From assembly GCA_022825235.1 (NCBI GenBank), contig JAJDYI010000023.1, positions 1-50,383 on the forward strand: DNA of 50,383 nt, given 5' to 3'. The notes beneath the pieces are model-generated. The model saw only the letters and a program-made list of their open reading frames with translations, ran no database searches and was not told where the DNA came from. Position numbers and translations under genes: made by a program. This stretch comes from Alphaproteobacteria bacterium. Its GTDB lineage: Bacteria > Pseudomonadota > Alphaproteobacteria > TMED109. The number at the start of each line of letters is the position of its first letter. Position 1 is the stretch's first letter. This document shows positions 34,862 to 43,803 of the stretch, piece by piece.

Positions 34862-35396
34862 TATGCCGGGTGTGGAATGAGCGGTCGGGCGGCTTCCTGA
34901 CGTGAACTATCGACAGCCAGCTCCACAAGCATGATTTTGCGTGAATTACATTGGCCCACGGTCGGATCGCTCCCCAGCTTCAGATCTTCTCGGAGTGATG
35001 TCGAAGGGTTTCTCACGATTGCAGCCCAGAGAGGACGAGCGCCCCACGCAGCGCGACACCATACTGAAAGAACCTGTCACCAATGAATGACGCTCGGGTA
35101 CTACGGTGACGTCAGCGCTGCGCAATAGCGTGTTGCGCCAGCTCTGACAAACTCAGATCGTCGACGACCCCCTGAACGGACTGTAGGCCGCTGACTACAC
35201 AAGGGGGACTGCGACCAGTCCGCTGCACCATCGCCGCCGCTGACCGCCCAATCCGTCCCCCGGCGGACAGACCAATGATCGAGTCTCCCCCCAGCCGATT
35301 CAGCTCGATATTCCTCGGGACGACCCCAATCGGACATCGGCCAGCGTGATCGACAAGCCGGAAATGGGCGACTTACGGCGACCGCCCATGAAAGCC
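34862..35396. other. 535-base gap upstream of drmA
   Basis: No gene is supported. It should hold the drmA promoter and any terminator of the PLD helicase gene upstream. The small open frames on both strands look like chance frames. Confidence 0.4.
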
Positions 35397-38300
35397 TCAA
35401 CCTGCGACCACTTTCCCCGCCTGATAGAGCCAGCCGGGCATGGGGCGTTCCAACTCCCACAGTATCTTCATAGGCCGTTCCGATTCATGACTTCGGTAAT
35501 GGGCGCGGCCAAGGCAGTGGTATGGAAGCGGTACGCCCCGGCCATCTCTTTTGCGTTCACGGACGAACAGGATGACATTCGTGCCACGGACCGGTTGTTC
35601 GATGTAGCGGCGTCCGGCTGACGTGCCCGGTGATGCGGTGTTCTGCGACTCCCAGTGAAACAGAGTCCGGGAGATCGGGTAATCGGCGTAGCGAGTCGTC
35701 GGAGAGTAGTCCTTGTCCGACTTCTCCAGCGTTACGAACAGCAGATCAGTTTGAGTGGCCTTGTTCCAAAGAACCCCGGCCTGCGGAACAACCAATGCAC
35801 CACGCTTATCAGTGTGACCATGTGCGGCAGTGATCTCCCCAAGGGTGTAAGTGGCATGGCTCGCCAAGGGAACTTCGCCAGCAGGATCAAGTGGCTGCGA
35901 AACCGTGCGGATGCGATCGGCGAGAATTTCCAAGAGGTCGACGATCTCGCGACACAAATCCGGAGACCCACGGACCCTTTCCAGGATCTGCTCTGCCTCA
36001 TTGATCGGCTGACGACGGCCACCCAGAACAGCAAACAACATGAGGCCCAGGCGACGCTTGCGGTCGGAAATCCCTGAGAAGCGGTCAGAATGATCCGCCT
36101 CAAACATGTCCCGCCACGCATCGATCCGCTCGCGATCGTCCACATGGATCAGCCGACCGATCGCCTGGAGGAGAGATTCGTCCGCAACACTCTGCTCGAA
36201 GCCTGCGCGTCGGCGAAGCTCGGTAAAGCAGTGTCCCGATCCGGGTCTTGCGTAAATTTCATCGAGCTCGACGCCGGCGTCGCGCATGAAGCTACCGAGG
36301 CGTGTTTCCGGACCGAGAGCACGCAAGTCACCGGCAAGACGTCTACGGGCGTTTTGGACCGCCTCTCTCAGATTGCTGAGCACCGTCGCCTTGGCAATAC
36401 GGTCGAGCTTGAGCGCGCATCCCGGCGGGAGTAGCGGGAAGTCCGCCTCAACGGCGCGCCTGACCTGATGGCGAGTGCCCCCCAACAGGGCTCGAAAACG
36501 CACATCGTACCGGTACTCGCGCCGAACCTGCCCCACGAAATCAAGGACGGTCAGGACCCGCTTGCCTTCAGCCCAACGCAATCCTCTTCCCAGCTGCTGG
36601 AGAAACACTGTGGCGCTCTCAGTCGGTCGCAGCATGAGCACGGTGTCGACTTCAGGAAGATCAACACCCTCGTTGAAGAGATCGACCGCGAAAACGGCGC
36701 GAAGTTCGCCCCGCCGCAGTCTCGCGAGCGCGGATCGCCGATCGTCCCGCGGGGTGTTGGCGTCGAGCGCCACCGCCGGGTAGCCAAAATTCGTGAACTG
36801 CCTCGCCATGAAGTGGGCGTGATTGACGCCCGCACAGAATCCCAGCGCCCGCATTTCGTACGGGTTCGTCACGAATTCCTCGACAGCCTGGCGGATCCGA
36901 ACAGCTCGAACGTGATCGCCCGTAAACACATTGTCGAGCTCACCAGGCACATATCGTCCGCGCTCGAAACGGACCGCCGAGAGATCGGTCGCGTCGTTCA
37001 CTCCGAAATAGTGAAACGGACAGAGCAATCCCTGATCGAGGGCATCCCAAAGCCGGGACTCCGACGCGATGCGGCCGTCGAACCACTGCAGCACCGACTG
37101 GCCGTCGGCGCGCTCGGGCGTGGCGGTGAGCCCGAGGAGGATTTTCGGCGTCAAACGCGACAGCAAGCGCTCGTAGCTCGCAGCCGCCGCATGATGAAAC
37201 TCGTCCACGATGACCACATCGAAATCGTCCGGTTCGATCTCGTCGATCCGGTTGGCAAGAGACTGCACCGAAGCAAATACGTGGCGGCCGGCGCGTGGAC
37301 GCTCGCCGCCGACCAGCAGTTCGCCAAACCCCGGCTCACGCAGCACGAGCTGAAAGACCTGCTGGCTTTGACGGAGTATCTCTTCACGGTGCGCGACAAA
37401 GAGCAAGGAACCGCCCGCACGCTGGTCACGCAGCTGCTTGAAATCGAATGCTGCGATCCAGGTCTTGCCGGTACCGGTCGCCGCGACCACGAGGTTGCGG
37501 TAGTATCCGCGCCGGCGCTCCGCTTCTAGTGCCTCCAACACGACAGCCTGGTGTGGCTTCGCCGCGACATCGACCAGCAGAGACAGCCAATTGCTGTCGT
37601 CCGATCCGGCATCACCGCGCTGTTTCGAGAGCGCGCGGTCGAGCCGCTCACTATCACGCTGGGGCGCATAGTCCTCGAATTCGGGTTCTTGCCAGTACTG
37701 GTCGAAGGTCGCTGCGAACCGCTCAATCACCTCAGGGTTTTCGGCCGCGCTCACGCGCACGTTCCATTCGAGACCGTCGACCTGCGCCGCGTGGGTGAGA
37801 TTTGACGAACCGATATAGGCGGTGTGCAGACCGCTGTACCGGTGGAACAGCCACGCCTTCGCATGAAGCCGGGTCCGCGCGATTTCATAGGAGACCTTCA
37901 CGTGGGCGCCGAGTTCGACAAGTGCGTCCAGCGCACGGCGTTCGGTCGAGCCGGTATAGACGCTCGCGATCACGCGCACTTGTGCGCCCTCTCGTACTCG
38001 TTCTGCAAGCTCGGAACGGAACAGCCGCAACCCCGAGTGACGCACGAACGCGCAAAGGAGATCGATCCGATCAGCGCTTGGGATCTCCCGTGCAATCTCG
38101 CTCGCGATCTGGACGTCACGGCGTCCATTGACGAGCAGCCCGGTCCGACGAAGCGAGAGCGTCGGGCGAGGGACTGCCGATTGTGTTTCGCCCAATACCC
38201 GGTGTTCGACAGCTTCCAGGAGCAGGCGCGCAGCGTCTGCGACTCGGTCATCAACCACCGCACCATGTTCTTCGAGCACTTCTACCAGTCGATTGGCCAA

Positions 38301-38522
38301 GGCGACTTGGCTGGCTGACTGTGAGCCCTCTTCGCCCGGCATCCCCTCGAGTGCGCGTCGCAGAAGGTGATAAACATGGCGGGCCAAGAACTCTGGCCGG
38401 ACGGTTGCGTCGGCCGCGACGACATCCACCCACCAGCCTTCCGCGGCACGGGCATCAATTTCTGTCTCCAGAGCGGAGGTCAGCAGATCTTCGTAAAGCC
38501 CGGAATGCAGTCGACGCGTCAT
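35397..38522 (-). CDS. PLD-domain SF2 helicase with C-terminal DUF3427
   Basis: Read from ATG 38522 (1041 residues; ATG 38588 is in frame but less family-like). After about 140 residues comes a phospholipase-D-like nuclease domain with an HxK motif TRLHAKAWLF and IGSSNLTHAAQ near residues 216-240. Next is a DEAD/DEAH helicase: ATGTGKTWIAA near 350, VDEFHHAAA near 441, QQLGRGLRWAEGK near 645. The C-terminal third resembles DUF3427. PLD-helicase-DUF3427 proteins occur in defence islands as single-gene systems or partners of restriction systems. It is upstream of drmA on the same strand and might supply the PLD activity that DrmC gives to classical DISARM. Confidence 0.85.
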   Translation of the reverse strand: MTRRLHSGLYEDLLTSALETEIDARAAEGWWVDVVAADATVRPEFLARHVYHLLRRALEGMPGEEGSQSASQVALANRLVEVLEEHGAVVDDRVADAARLLLEAVEHRVLGETQSAVPRPTLSLRRTGLLVNGRRDVQIASEIAREIPSADRIDLLCAFVRHSGLRLFRSELAERVREGAQVRVIASVYTGSTERRALDALVELGAHVKVSYEIARTRLHAKAWLFHRYSGLHTAYIGSSNLTHAAQVDGLEWNVRVSAAENPEVIERFAATFDQYWQEPEFEDYAPQRDSERLDRALSKQRGDAGSDDSNWLSLLVDVAAKPHQAVVLEALEAERRRGYYRNLVVAATGTGKTWIAAFDFKQLRDQRAGGSLLFVAHREEILRQSQQVFQLVLREPGFGELLVGGERPRAGRHVFASVQSLANRIDEIEPDDFDVVIVDEFHHAAAASYERLLSRLTPKILLGLTATPERADGQSVLQWFDGRIASESRLWDALDQGLLCPFHYFGVNDATDLSAVRFERGRYVPGELDNVFTGDHVRAVRIRQAVEEFVTNPYEMRALGFCAGVNHAHFMARQFTNFGYPAVALDANTPRDDRRSALARLRRGELRAVFAVDLFNEGVDLPEVDTVLMLRPTESATVFLQQLGRGLRWAEGKRVLTVLDFVGQVRREYRYDVRFRALLGGTRHQVRRAVEADFPLLPPGCALKLDRIAKATVLSNLREAVQNARRRLAGDLRALGPETRLGSFMRDAGVELDEIYARPGSGHCFTELRRRAGFEQSVADESLLQAIGRLIHVDDRERIDAWRDMFEADHSDRFSGISDRKRRLGLMLFAVLGGRRQPINEAEQILERVRGSPDLCREIVDLLEILADRIRTVSQPLDPAGEVPLASHATYTLGEITAAHGHTDKRGALVVPQAGVLWNKATQTDLLFVTLEKSDKDYSPTTRYADYPISRTLFHWESQNTASPGTSAGRRYIEQPVRGTNVILFVRERKRDGRGVPLPYHCLGRAHYRSHESERPMKILWELERPMPGWLYQAGKVVAG

Positions 38523-38766
38523 GACCGATCCAAACGGAAGAATATGGTTAGCCGCGCTCGTGTCAGCATGAGGTTCGCAAGTATTCATTCATGGCCTGCG
38601 TTCTCCCCTAGGGTTCACCGAGCAGCCGATCAACGACATCACACATGTTCCTTGTCCGCGAGTTTCCAATATTGTCGTGCTCGCTATTTCGTATCCTATT
38701 TGCGTTGACGCTGCTACGTCAGCGATTGCAATACAATGATGCGAAAACTGTCCGAGCTCGTTGGAA
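38523..38766. promoter_or_regulatory. Divergent promoter region
   Basis: This interval lies between the divergent PLD helicase and methyltransferase-HNH genes and must hold both promoters. It is AT-richer than the genes. I see no convincing core elements. Confidence 0.4.
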
Positions 38767-40494
38767 ATGGCGGATCCGATCGCTTGGTACGATGCGAACG
38801 CTGAGACAGCCGTAGCGCAATACGAAGGACTGACTTCTGATACGGTCCACGGCTGGCTTCGTGACTTGCTGCCCAAGGGCTCGGCGACGGTCTTGGACAT
38901 TGGTGCGGGGAGTGGCCGAGATGCTGCCTGGCTGTCAGCCAAGGGCTACGACGTCGTGGCGGTTGAACCTTCCGCATCCATGCGGGCCGCCGGAGCGGCC
39001 ATACATGCGCAGGCTCCCATCCGATGGATCGATGACCGTCTGCCGGCACTCGCCACCGTTTCCAAATCCGGTCTGTCGTTCGATCTGATCCTGCTGAGCG
39101 CCGTCTGGATGCATCTGCCTCCGGGTGATCGGCCGCGAGCATTTCGCAAGATCATCAACCTGCTCAAACCGGGCGGCCTGCTGGCGATCGCCCTGCGCGA
39201 CGGACCCGCGGACCTTGTAAGAGGTATCCACCCCGTCGTGCCGGAAGAGCTTGAAGGGCTGGCCCGCGATCACGGCGCCTTTGTCGAGAGGCATGCAGAG
39301 GCAGAGGATCACCTGGGGCGTCCGGGCATCCGCTGGCTCCAGGTGGCGATCCGATTGCCCGACGACGGAACCGGGGCACTTCCGCTGCTGCGACATGTCA
39401 TCCTGAATGATGACAAGAGCTCAACGTACAAGTTGGCACTTCTCCGCACGCTTTGCCGGCTGGCTGACGGTGCTGCAGGGTCCACCCGTGATCAGGACGA
39501 CGAATTCGTCGCCGTGCCACTTGGGCTTGTGGCTCTCACGTGGATTCGGCTGTTCAAACCTCTGTTATCCGCGAATCTCCCGCAAAACCCTTCCAATATT
39601 GGCCTGCAACGTCTCGGGTTCGTGAGGAACGCTTATCGAAGGCTTACCGACGTCTCGCACCTTGACCTGCGCGTTGGCGTCAGGTTCTCGGGCGAACCCG
39701 GCACGACCCTTCACCAGGCGCTGAAAGACGCCGCAAACACCATTGCGCGGATGCCCGCGACTTACATCACGTATCCGAATGGAGGGCCGGTATTTCCAGT
39801 CCGGAAGCCCGCGAGGACGCGTCGCCCCTCCCTGATCACATTGGATCAGGCGTACCTGTTTCAGTTCGGCGAAATGCTGGTCCCTAGGCACCTTTGGAGT
39901 GCGTTGCGGCGATTTGGCGCATGGGTCGAACCGGCCCTCGTCGCCGAGTGGAGCCGTCTCATCAAGTCCTACGCGTTACGCCAAGATGTCCGAGTGGACG
40001 ATGCAACCATTGCGGCTTCGATGACGTGGGACGAGCCCACGCGCGATGTGGGCTTGGCGAGAGAGCGGGCGCTCACCATGTTGGCCGACGGCGACTTGCG
40101 TTGCGTTTGGAGCGGCCGAAACCTGGATCGACGATCCTTGGACATTGATCATTGCTTCCCCTGGACAGCCTGGACCTGCGGCGATCTCTGGAACTTGATG
40201 CCGGCACATCGAACGGTAAACCAGCGCGAAAAAAGAGCGCTCCTGCCAACGGATCGCCTTCTTCAGTTCGCCCGGGACAGGGTTCTTGGCTGGTGGGAAT
40301 CAGCGTATGTCAAGGACCTGCCGATGGTTTCGGAACGATTCTGGCTTGAGGCGACGTCGAGTCTTCCGACCGTGGATACCGACAAGCAACGGCTAAGCGA
40401 TGTCTTCGATGCCGTATGTTTTCAGCGAATTCGTTTGAAGCATGACCAGCAAGTGCCGGAATGGGCCGGTGAGCGACACATTCAAGTCGACTGA
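38767..40494 (+). CDS. Class I SAM methyltransferase fused to an HNH endonuclease
   Basis: This 575-residue protein starts at ATG 38767. Residues 30-190 are a Rossmann methyltransferase: SAM-binding VLDIGAGSGRDAAWLSAKGY, then VAVEPSASM, and LLSAVWMHLPP with FRKIINLLKPGGLLAIALRD, a layout of Methyltransf_11/25 type rather than a DNA amino-methyltransferase (no NPPY or PCQ motif). Residues 200-420 form a linker domain. The C-terminus has an HNH nuclease: CVWSGRNL, DIDHCFPWTAW, DLWNLMPAHRTVNQREK. Such fusions are uncommon. It could modify a small molecule, tRNA or a host protein and cut DNA; the sequence does not show the substrate. It is divergent from the PLD helicase. Confidence 0.82.
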   Translation: MADPIAWYDANAETAVAQYEGLTSDTVHGWLRDLLPKGSATVLDIGAGSGRDAAWLSAKGYDVVAVEPSASMRAAGAAIHAQAPIRWIDDRLPALATVSKSGLSFDLILLSAVWMHLPPGDRPRAFRKIINLLKPGGLLAIALRDGPADLVRGIHPVVPEELEGLARDHGAFVERHAEAEDHLGRPGIRWLQVAIRLPDDGTGALPLLRHVILNDDKSSTYKLALLRTLCRLADGAAGSTRDQDDEFVAVPLGLVALTWIRLFKPLLSANLPQNPSNIGLQRLGFVRNAYRRLTDVSHLDLRVGVRFSGEPGTTLHQALKDAANTIARMPATYITYPNGGPVFPVRKPARTRRPSLITLDQAYLFQFGEMLVPRHLWSALRRFGAWVEPALVAEWSRLIKSYALRQDVRVDDATIAASMTWDEPTRDVGLARERALTMLADGDLRCVWSGRNLDRRSLDIDHCFPWTAWTCGDLWNLMPAHRTVNQREKRALLPTDRLLQFARDRVLGWWESAYVKDLPMVSERFWLEATSSLPTVDTDKQRLSDVFDAVCFQRIRLKHDQQVPEWAGERHIQVD

Positions 40495-41030
40495 ATTGAG
40501 CTTATCTGCACTTCTGCTGACGCTGGCTCAGCCGGTTGCCCAAGGCCCAAGACGTTCGTCGACAGTTGTCGCTCGTGTTCAATTCCCGAAGCATCGATCC
40601 GTCGTGGCGAGCCGTGTCGGGTAATCCGGCCATGCGGCCACGGATCGGGTTTCACGGACCCGACGTGCAGCCCATCGGCGCAACTGGCGACGCCACCGCA
40701 TTCCGGGAATCGGTTCGTTGGATGCGGGAGAAGCTGGACCTGCTGGTCAGCACCCTCCACCCCCGCCTCCAACGGATGCTGTCTGGACAGAATTGAAGGC
40801 GGACACCTGCGGGTTGCCAAGCCACTATGTCCAACGACCTCCAGCATGACGCCGGCTTCAGACGGGCCGGGCATTGCCTTGCCATGCCAGCGTCGCGCCC
40901 GACCCGCTCCACGGCTGTCGCGGGCCGCCGCCAAAGGAATGCCGGCGCATCCGGGTCCAATGACGGCGCATCATCTGGCCCACGGCAACCCTCTCCCGGG
41001 AACATCTCCCGCCCGGAAATGAGGTCGCGA
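40495..41030. other. Intergenic region with a possible coding relic
   Basis: An 86-codon plus-strand frame (40536-40796) ends with a helical stretch FRESVRWMREKLDLLVSTLH that looks protein-like, but I recognise no family and see no ribosome-binding site. It may be a relic. Nothing else is visible. Confidence 0.3.
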
Positions 41031-42020
41031 TCATTCTGAACGCGGCAAGATGTCGAGTGCTCTCAGCTCGGACTTGTCACCGGTCTTGCGGAACTTCTCC
41101 CAGGCCTTGCGCTCAGCGATCTCTCGCTCGTTCTCCGGCCTTCCGGACGCAAGATGAATCCAGCGACCGGTAGCCTGATCGAGCACCCAAGGATCCAGGT
41201 CCGCCATCCGCTCACGTAATCCGAGTAGAGCCCTCACTTTCCCGGTTTCATCGGCACGGCACTGATTCTCGTGGATGGCCTTCCCGGCCCAGTCCGCGAT
41301 CTGATCGCTGGGAGGCAAAATGATCCAACCGTCGTCGCTGTCGCCAACAGCAGTAAACCTTCCTCGCGCAACGCAAAGTGCGCTCATGGCACAGGCGAAC
41401 GCCGCGCGATCGTCGTGGTTGGTCACTGCCTCCGGATCCTGTGCCAGACTCCTGTCCGGCAGCAAGTCCACGAGGATCTTGCCGAGGGTCCCCTCCTCAG
41501 CCAGATACCTGAAATAACGATCCGATCGTTGCTTCGGCCTGCGAAGGCTCTCGGGATCATCAATCAGCGTGCCGAGAAACGTGGTCGGAAAGGCTTCGGC
41601 GATCGCACTCTGATCGATGCTCCACTCATCGCACGCGTCCTCCACGCAACAGTGGTCCTTCACGACCCTTGCTGCGAGGTTTGCCTGCTGATTCAGCTTC
41701 CGACCGTTCGGCGAGCTTGACTGCCCGGGCTTGCCGATGCGTTTCCGGATCTGTCCCCGGCTCAACAGCCGTTCGGCACTGCGATACCGTCCGATCTCGT
41801 CAAACCCCTTCCGCAGCGGGCCATCGATGGCCACCGCCAGCAGGCGAGCGTTTCCTGCGACTTGCCTGATGACGCCCACCCGGTCCTCTTCCGTTGCCCG
41901 AAAGCGGCCGATCTCCCAGCCGATCTCGCGCTGATCCCAATACAGGCGGCACACGGCACTGGTGGGCTTCACTTGCGACCAGCCGACGTCGATGCCCAAG
42001 ACGCTTCCGTCCATGTTCAT
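41031..42020 (-). CDS. DUF429-like predicted nuclease (RNase H fold)
   Basis: The protein has 329 residues from ATG 42020 (an in-frame start at 42047 adds nine residues). It opens with SVLGIDVGWSQVKPTSAVCR, the first strand and turn of an RNase H-like fold as in DUF429 proteins. LAVAIDGPL near residue 62 supplies a second acidic strand, and NHDDRAAFACAMSALCVARGR near 215 a third. DUF429 proteins are predicted nucleases of unknown biological role and are often linked with mobile DNA. It is monocistronic here. Confidence 0.72.
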   Translation of the reverse strand: MNMDGSVLGIDVGWSQVKPTSAVCRLYWDQREIGWEIGRFRATEEDRVGVIRQVAGNARLLAVAIDGPLRKGFDEIGRYRSAERLLSRGQIRKRIGKPGQSSSPNGRKLNQQANLAARVVKDHCCVEDACDEWSIDQSAIAEAFPTTFLGTLIDDPESLRRPKQRSDRYFRYLAEEGTLGKILVDLLPDRSLAQDPEAVTNHDDRAAFACAMSALCVARGRFTAVGDSDDGWIILPPSDQIADWAGKAIHENQCRADETGKVRALLGLRERMADLDPWVLDQATGRWIHLASGRPENEREIAERKAWEKFRKTGDKSELRALDILPRSE

Positions 42021-42047
42021 CCGCTCAATCCCCCCTCTTCCAGGCAC

Positions 42048-42440
42048 AACGTCGGCACGCTTGGGCGCTCCAAAAAGGATTCTCTACAAGTCTTTCTGCG
42101 CCTTGGATCCAAGTTTACCTGCCAGAATGCACTGCCATGCTGACAGCATTCACTGGAGATGCCGGTCGGCCCGGCTCCACCGTTGCAAAGACCACGAGGC
42201 ACTCGTTCCTGGCTGACACGCAGGGCATTTGCTCACGGAACACCGAAGATGTAATCCGATGCCCTGCCAGCGTATCTGGCTCCGAGACCAGAAGAGCACC
42301 GCTACCCAATCGGGTGTGAAAGATCGGCTGAAGGTGACCCGGGTCGGCTCTGTGTGCAGATTGCACTTCCGTCTCTTACCGCGAGGAGTGCTGCATGATT
42401 TACTGTCTGATCATGCAAGCTATCTGAAGGGGGAATTCCG
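42048..42440. other. Intergenic stretch, no supported gene
   Basis: Only short frames without protein-like character are present. The promoters for the DUF429-like gene and the downstream ORF must lie here. Confidence 0.35.
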
Positions 42441-42926
42441 TTGCGTCATCTCGAAGAGATCATGAGCGTGGTTCCATGCGGGATATCCATGGGGGCGAAC
42501 ATTAGGCATCAGCTCTATTTCGAGCCCTCCAAGCGATCATCGAAGGCGAGATCAAGATTCATCGGCCTGTACACTGACAAAGGTGTTCGGTACGTAGCCT
42601 CCATCGGGACAGTTGTGACCGGCGTCTGCGGCTCAGACGGCTTTGTCGTGAATAGCACCGAGAAGGGGGCGCTGACCCGAGAAGAGACAGAACGTATTGA
42701 GGGGGCAATCCGAGAACTTGACGGATGCTTCGAGAGTTTCTCTCGCGTCGATCGCCGCTTCTACCTTTTTGATGAACTTCACCGAACAAATTTTGTCAAG
42801 TCGTCGAAATACGGGCTGTGGGGGGCCCGGAACTTCGTACTCTCCCGTTGGCTGAACTATGCCAGCAAGAAGCAGTACTCGACGGCGGAGGCTGCCGCGG
42901 CGCTGGATGGCCAAGAATGGGAATAG
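42441..42926 (+). CDS. Hypothetical protein, PUA/EVE-like (tentative)
   Basis: The 161-codon frame starts at TTG 42441, 9 bases past an AAGGGGG site; ATG 42462 is the alternative. The first half holds RFIGLYTDKGVRYVASIG, which resembles a strand pair of PUA-like domains, and the second half has FYLFDELHRTNFVKSSKYGLW, a phrase I associate loosely with small PUA-like proteins near restriction or defence genes. No firm family. It ends with a helical segment. No operon partner follows within 350 bases. Confidence 0.5.
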   Translation: MRHLEEIMSVVPCGISMGANIRHQLYFEPSKRSSKARSRFIGLYTDKGVRYVASIGTVVTGVCGSDGFVVNSTEKGALTREETERIEGAIRELDGCFESFSRVDRRFYLFDELHRTNFVKSSKYGLWGARNFVLSRWLNYASKKQYSTAEAAAALDGQEWE

Positions 42927-43287
42927 GACACCATCGGTAGGTTCCTGGTAGGAGTGACGCTACGGTCTTCCCCTAGGCGAACGTGCTGGGCCGGATCCTG
43001 TTTGCGCGCGGCATGTCGCGGATTGCATGGGACCCCGTACGAATCCTATGCGCTTCGGAGTCGGGGCCAAGGGTAGACTGCGAAACATGCGACCCGTGCA
43101 CTCATCTCTTGTGCTGAGACGAAGGCGACCGCATACGCGCTTTCGAATCTAAAGTGCCACGGTGATGCGACGATCCGGCAAACTTGGAGACCATCACTTT
43201 GACACCATTAGGGGAAATTTAATCCGGCACTGACAACGTAGGCCGATCGTCTAGAAAACAATGTCCTGAACGGGTCAGATATTGCGA
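42927..43287. other. Intergenic stretch ahead of the AT-rich cassette
   Basis: No gene is supported. Base composition changes from GC-rich to AT-richer in this interval, near 43150-43260, which may mark the left boundary of a transferred cassette. Confidence 0.4.
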
Positions 43288-43316
43288 TTGACAAGGCTCC
43301 ATTACATCATTATTGT
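43288..43316 (+). promoter_or_regulatory. Sigma-70-like promoter of the DUF6932 cassette
   Basis: TTGACA at 43288-43293 and TATTGT at 43311-43316 are separated by 17 bases, a near-consensus core promoter. Transcription would start at about 43323, which coincides with the ATG at 43324, so the mRNA may be leaderless. Confidence 0.5.
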
Positions 43317-43323
43317 TGTAAGA

Positions 43324-43803
43324 ATGATTCCTGAGCTAATCACTCTTCCTGGGTCACCGTGGCCGGTATTGCCCGAAGGGATACATCCGGCAGATCTGGA
43401 GGCAATTGCGATTAGCTTTGCTACAAACCGCTGGAGACGGACACTTTTCGATGGTCTATTTGATGGAGTCCGATGTCTGTTTTCGGCTGGCTGCCTCCGA
43501 ATCTTTCTCGATGGCAGCTACGTTACCGGAAAACCGAAACCTGGAGACTTCGACGCATGTTGGGATCCTACTGGCGTAGACGTCAATAAGCTGGATCCCG
43601 TTTTTCGGGACTTTACCAATGCACGAGCTGCCCAAAAGAAGCGGTTTGGAGGTGAGTTCTTTCCCTCATCGACGACTAGCCGGAATGCCGGCAAAAGTTT
43701 CATCGACCTTTTCCAAGTAGATCGATTCTCTGGGCTCAAGAAAGGAATCCTGGTCGTGGAACTGTCCACGGATCGGTTGCTACAACAAAAAGCTGCACCA
43801 TGA
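43324..43803 (+). CDS. DUF6932-like nucleotidyltransferase-fold protein
   Basis: The protein has 159 residues from ATG 43324 (an in-frame TTG at 43282 adds 14). The core CLRIFLDGSYVTGKPKPGDF followed by DACWDP near residue 60-80 has the G-S-x(n)-D-x-D pattern of nucleotidyltransferase folds and matches DUF6932. The end carries FIDLFQVDRFSGLKKGIL, also family-like. Its stop overlaps the start of the XRE/ImmA gene (ATGA). A nucleotidyltransferase coupled to an XRE/ImmA protein resembles a toxin-antitoxin or regulatory pair. Base composition is AT-richer than the rest of the window. Confidence 0.75.
   Translation: MIPELITLPGSPWPVLPEGIHPADLEAIAISFATNRWRRTLFDGLFDGVRCLFSAGCLRIFLDGSYVTGKPKPGDFDACWDPTGVDVNKLDPVFRDFTNARAAQKKRFGGEFFPSSTTSRNAGKSFIDLFQVDRFSGLKKGILVVELSTDRLLQQKAAP

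Noticed and set aside
35101-35460. 119-codon minus-strand frame between drmA and the PLD helicase
   Set aside because: It overlaps the 3' end of the helicase gene in another frame and is Arg/Gly/Ser-rich without motifs.
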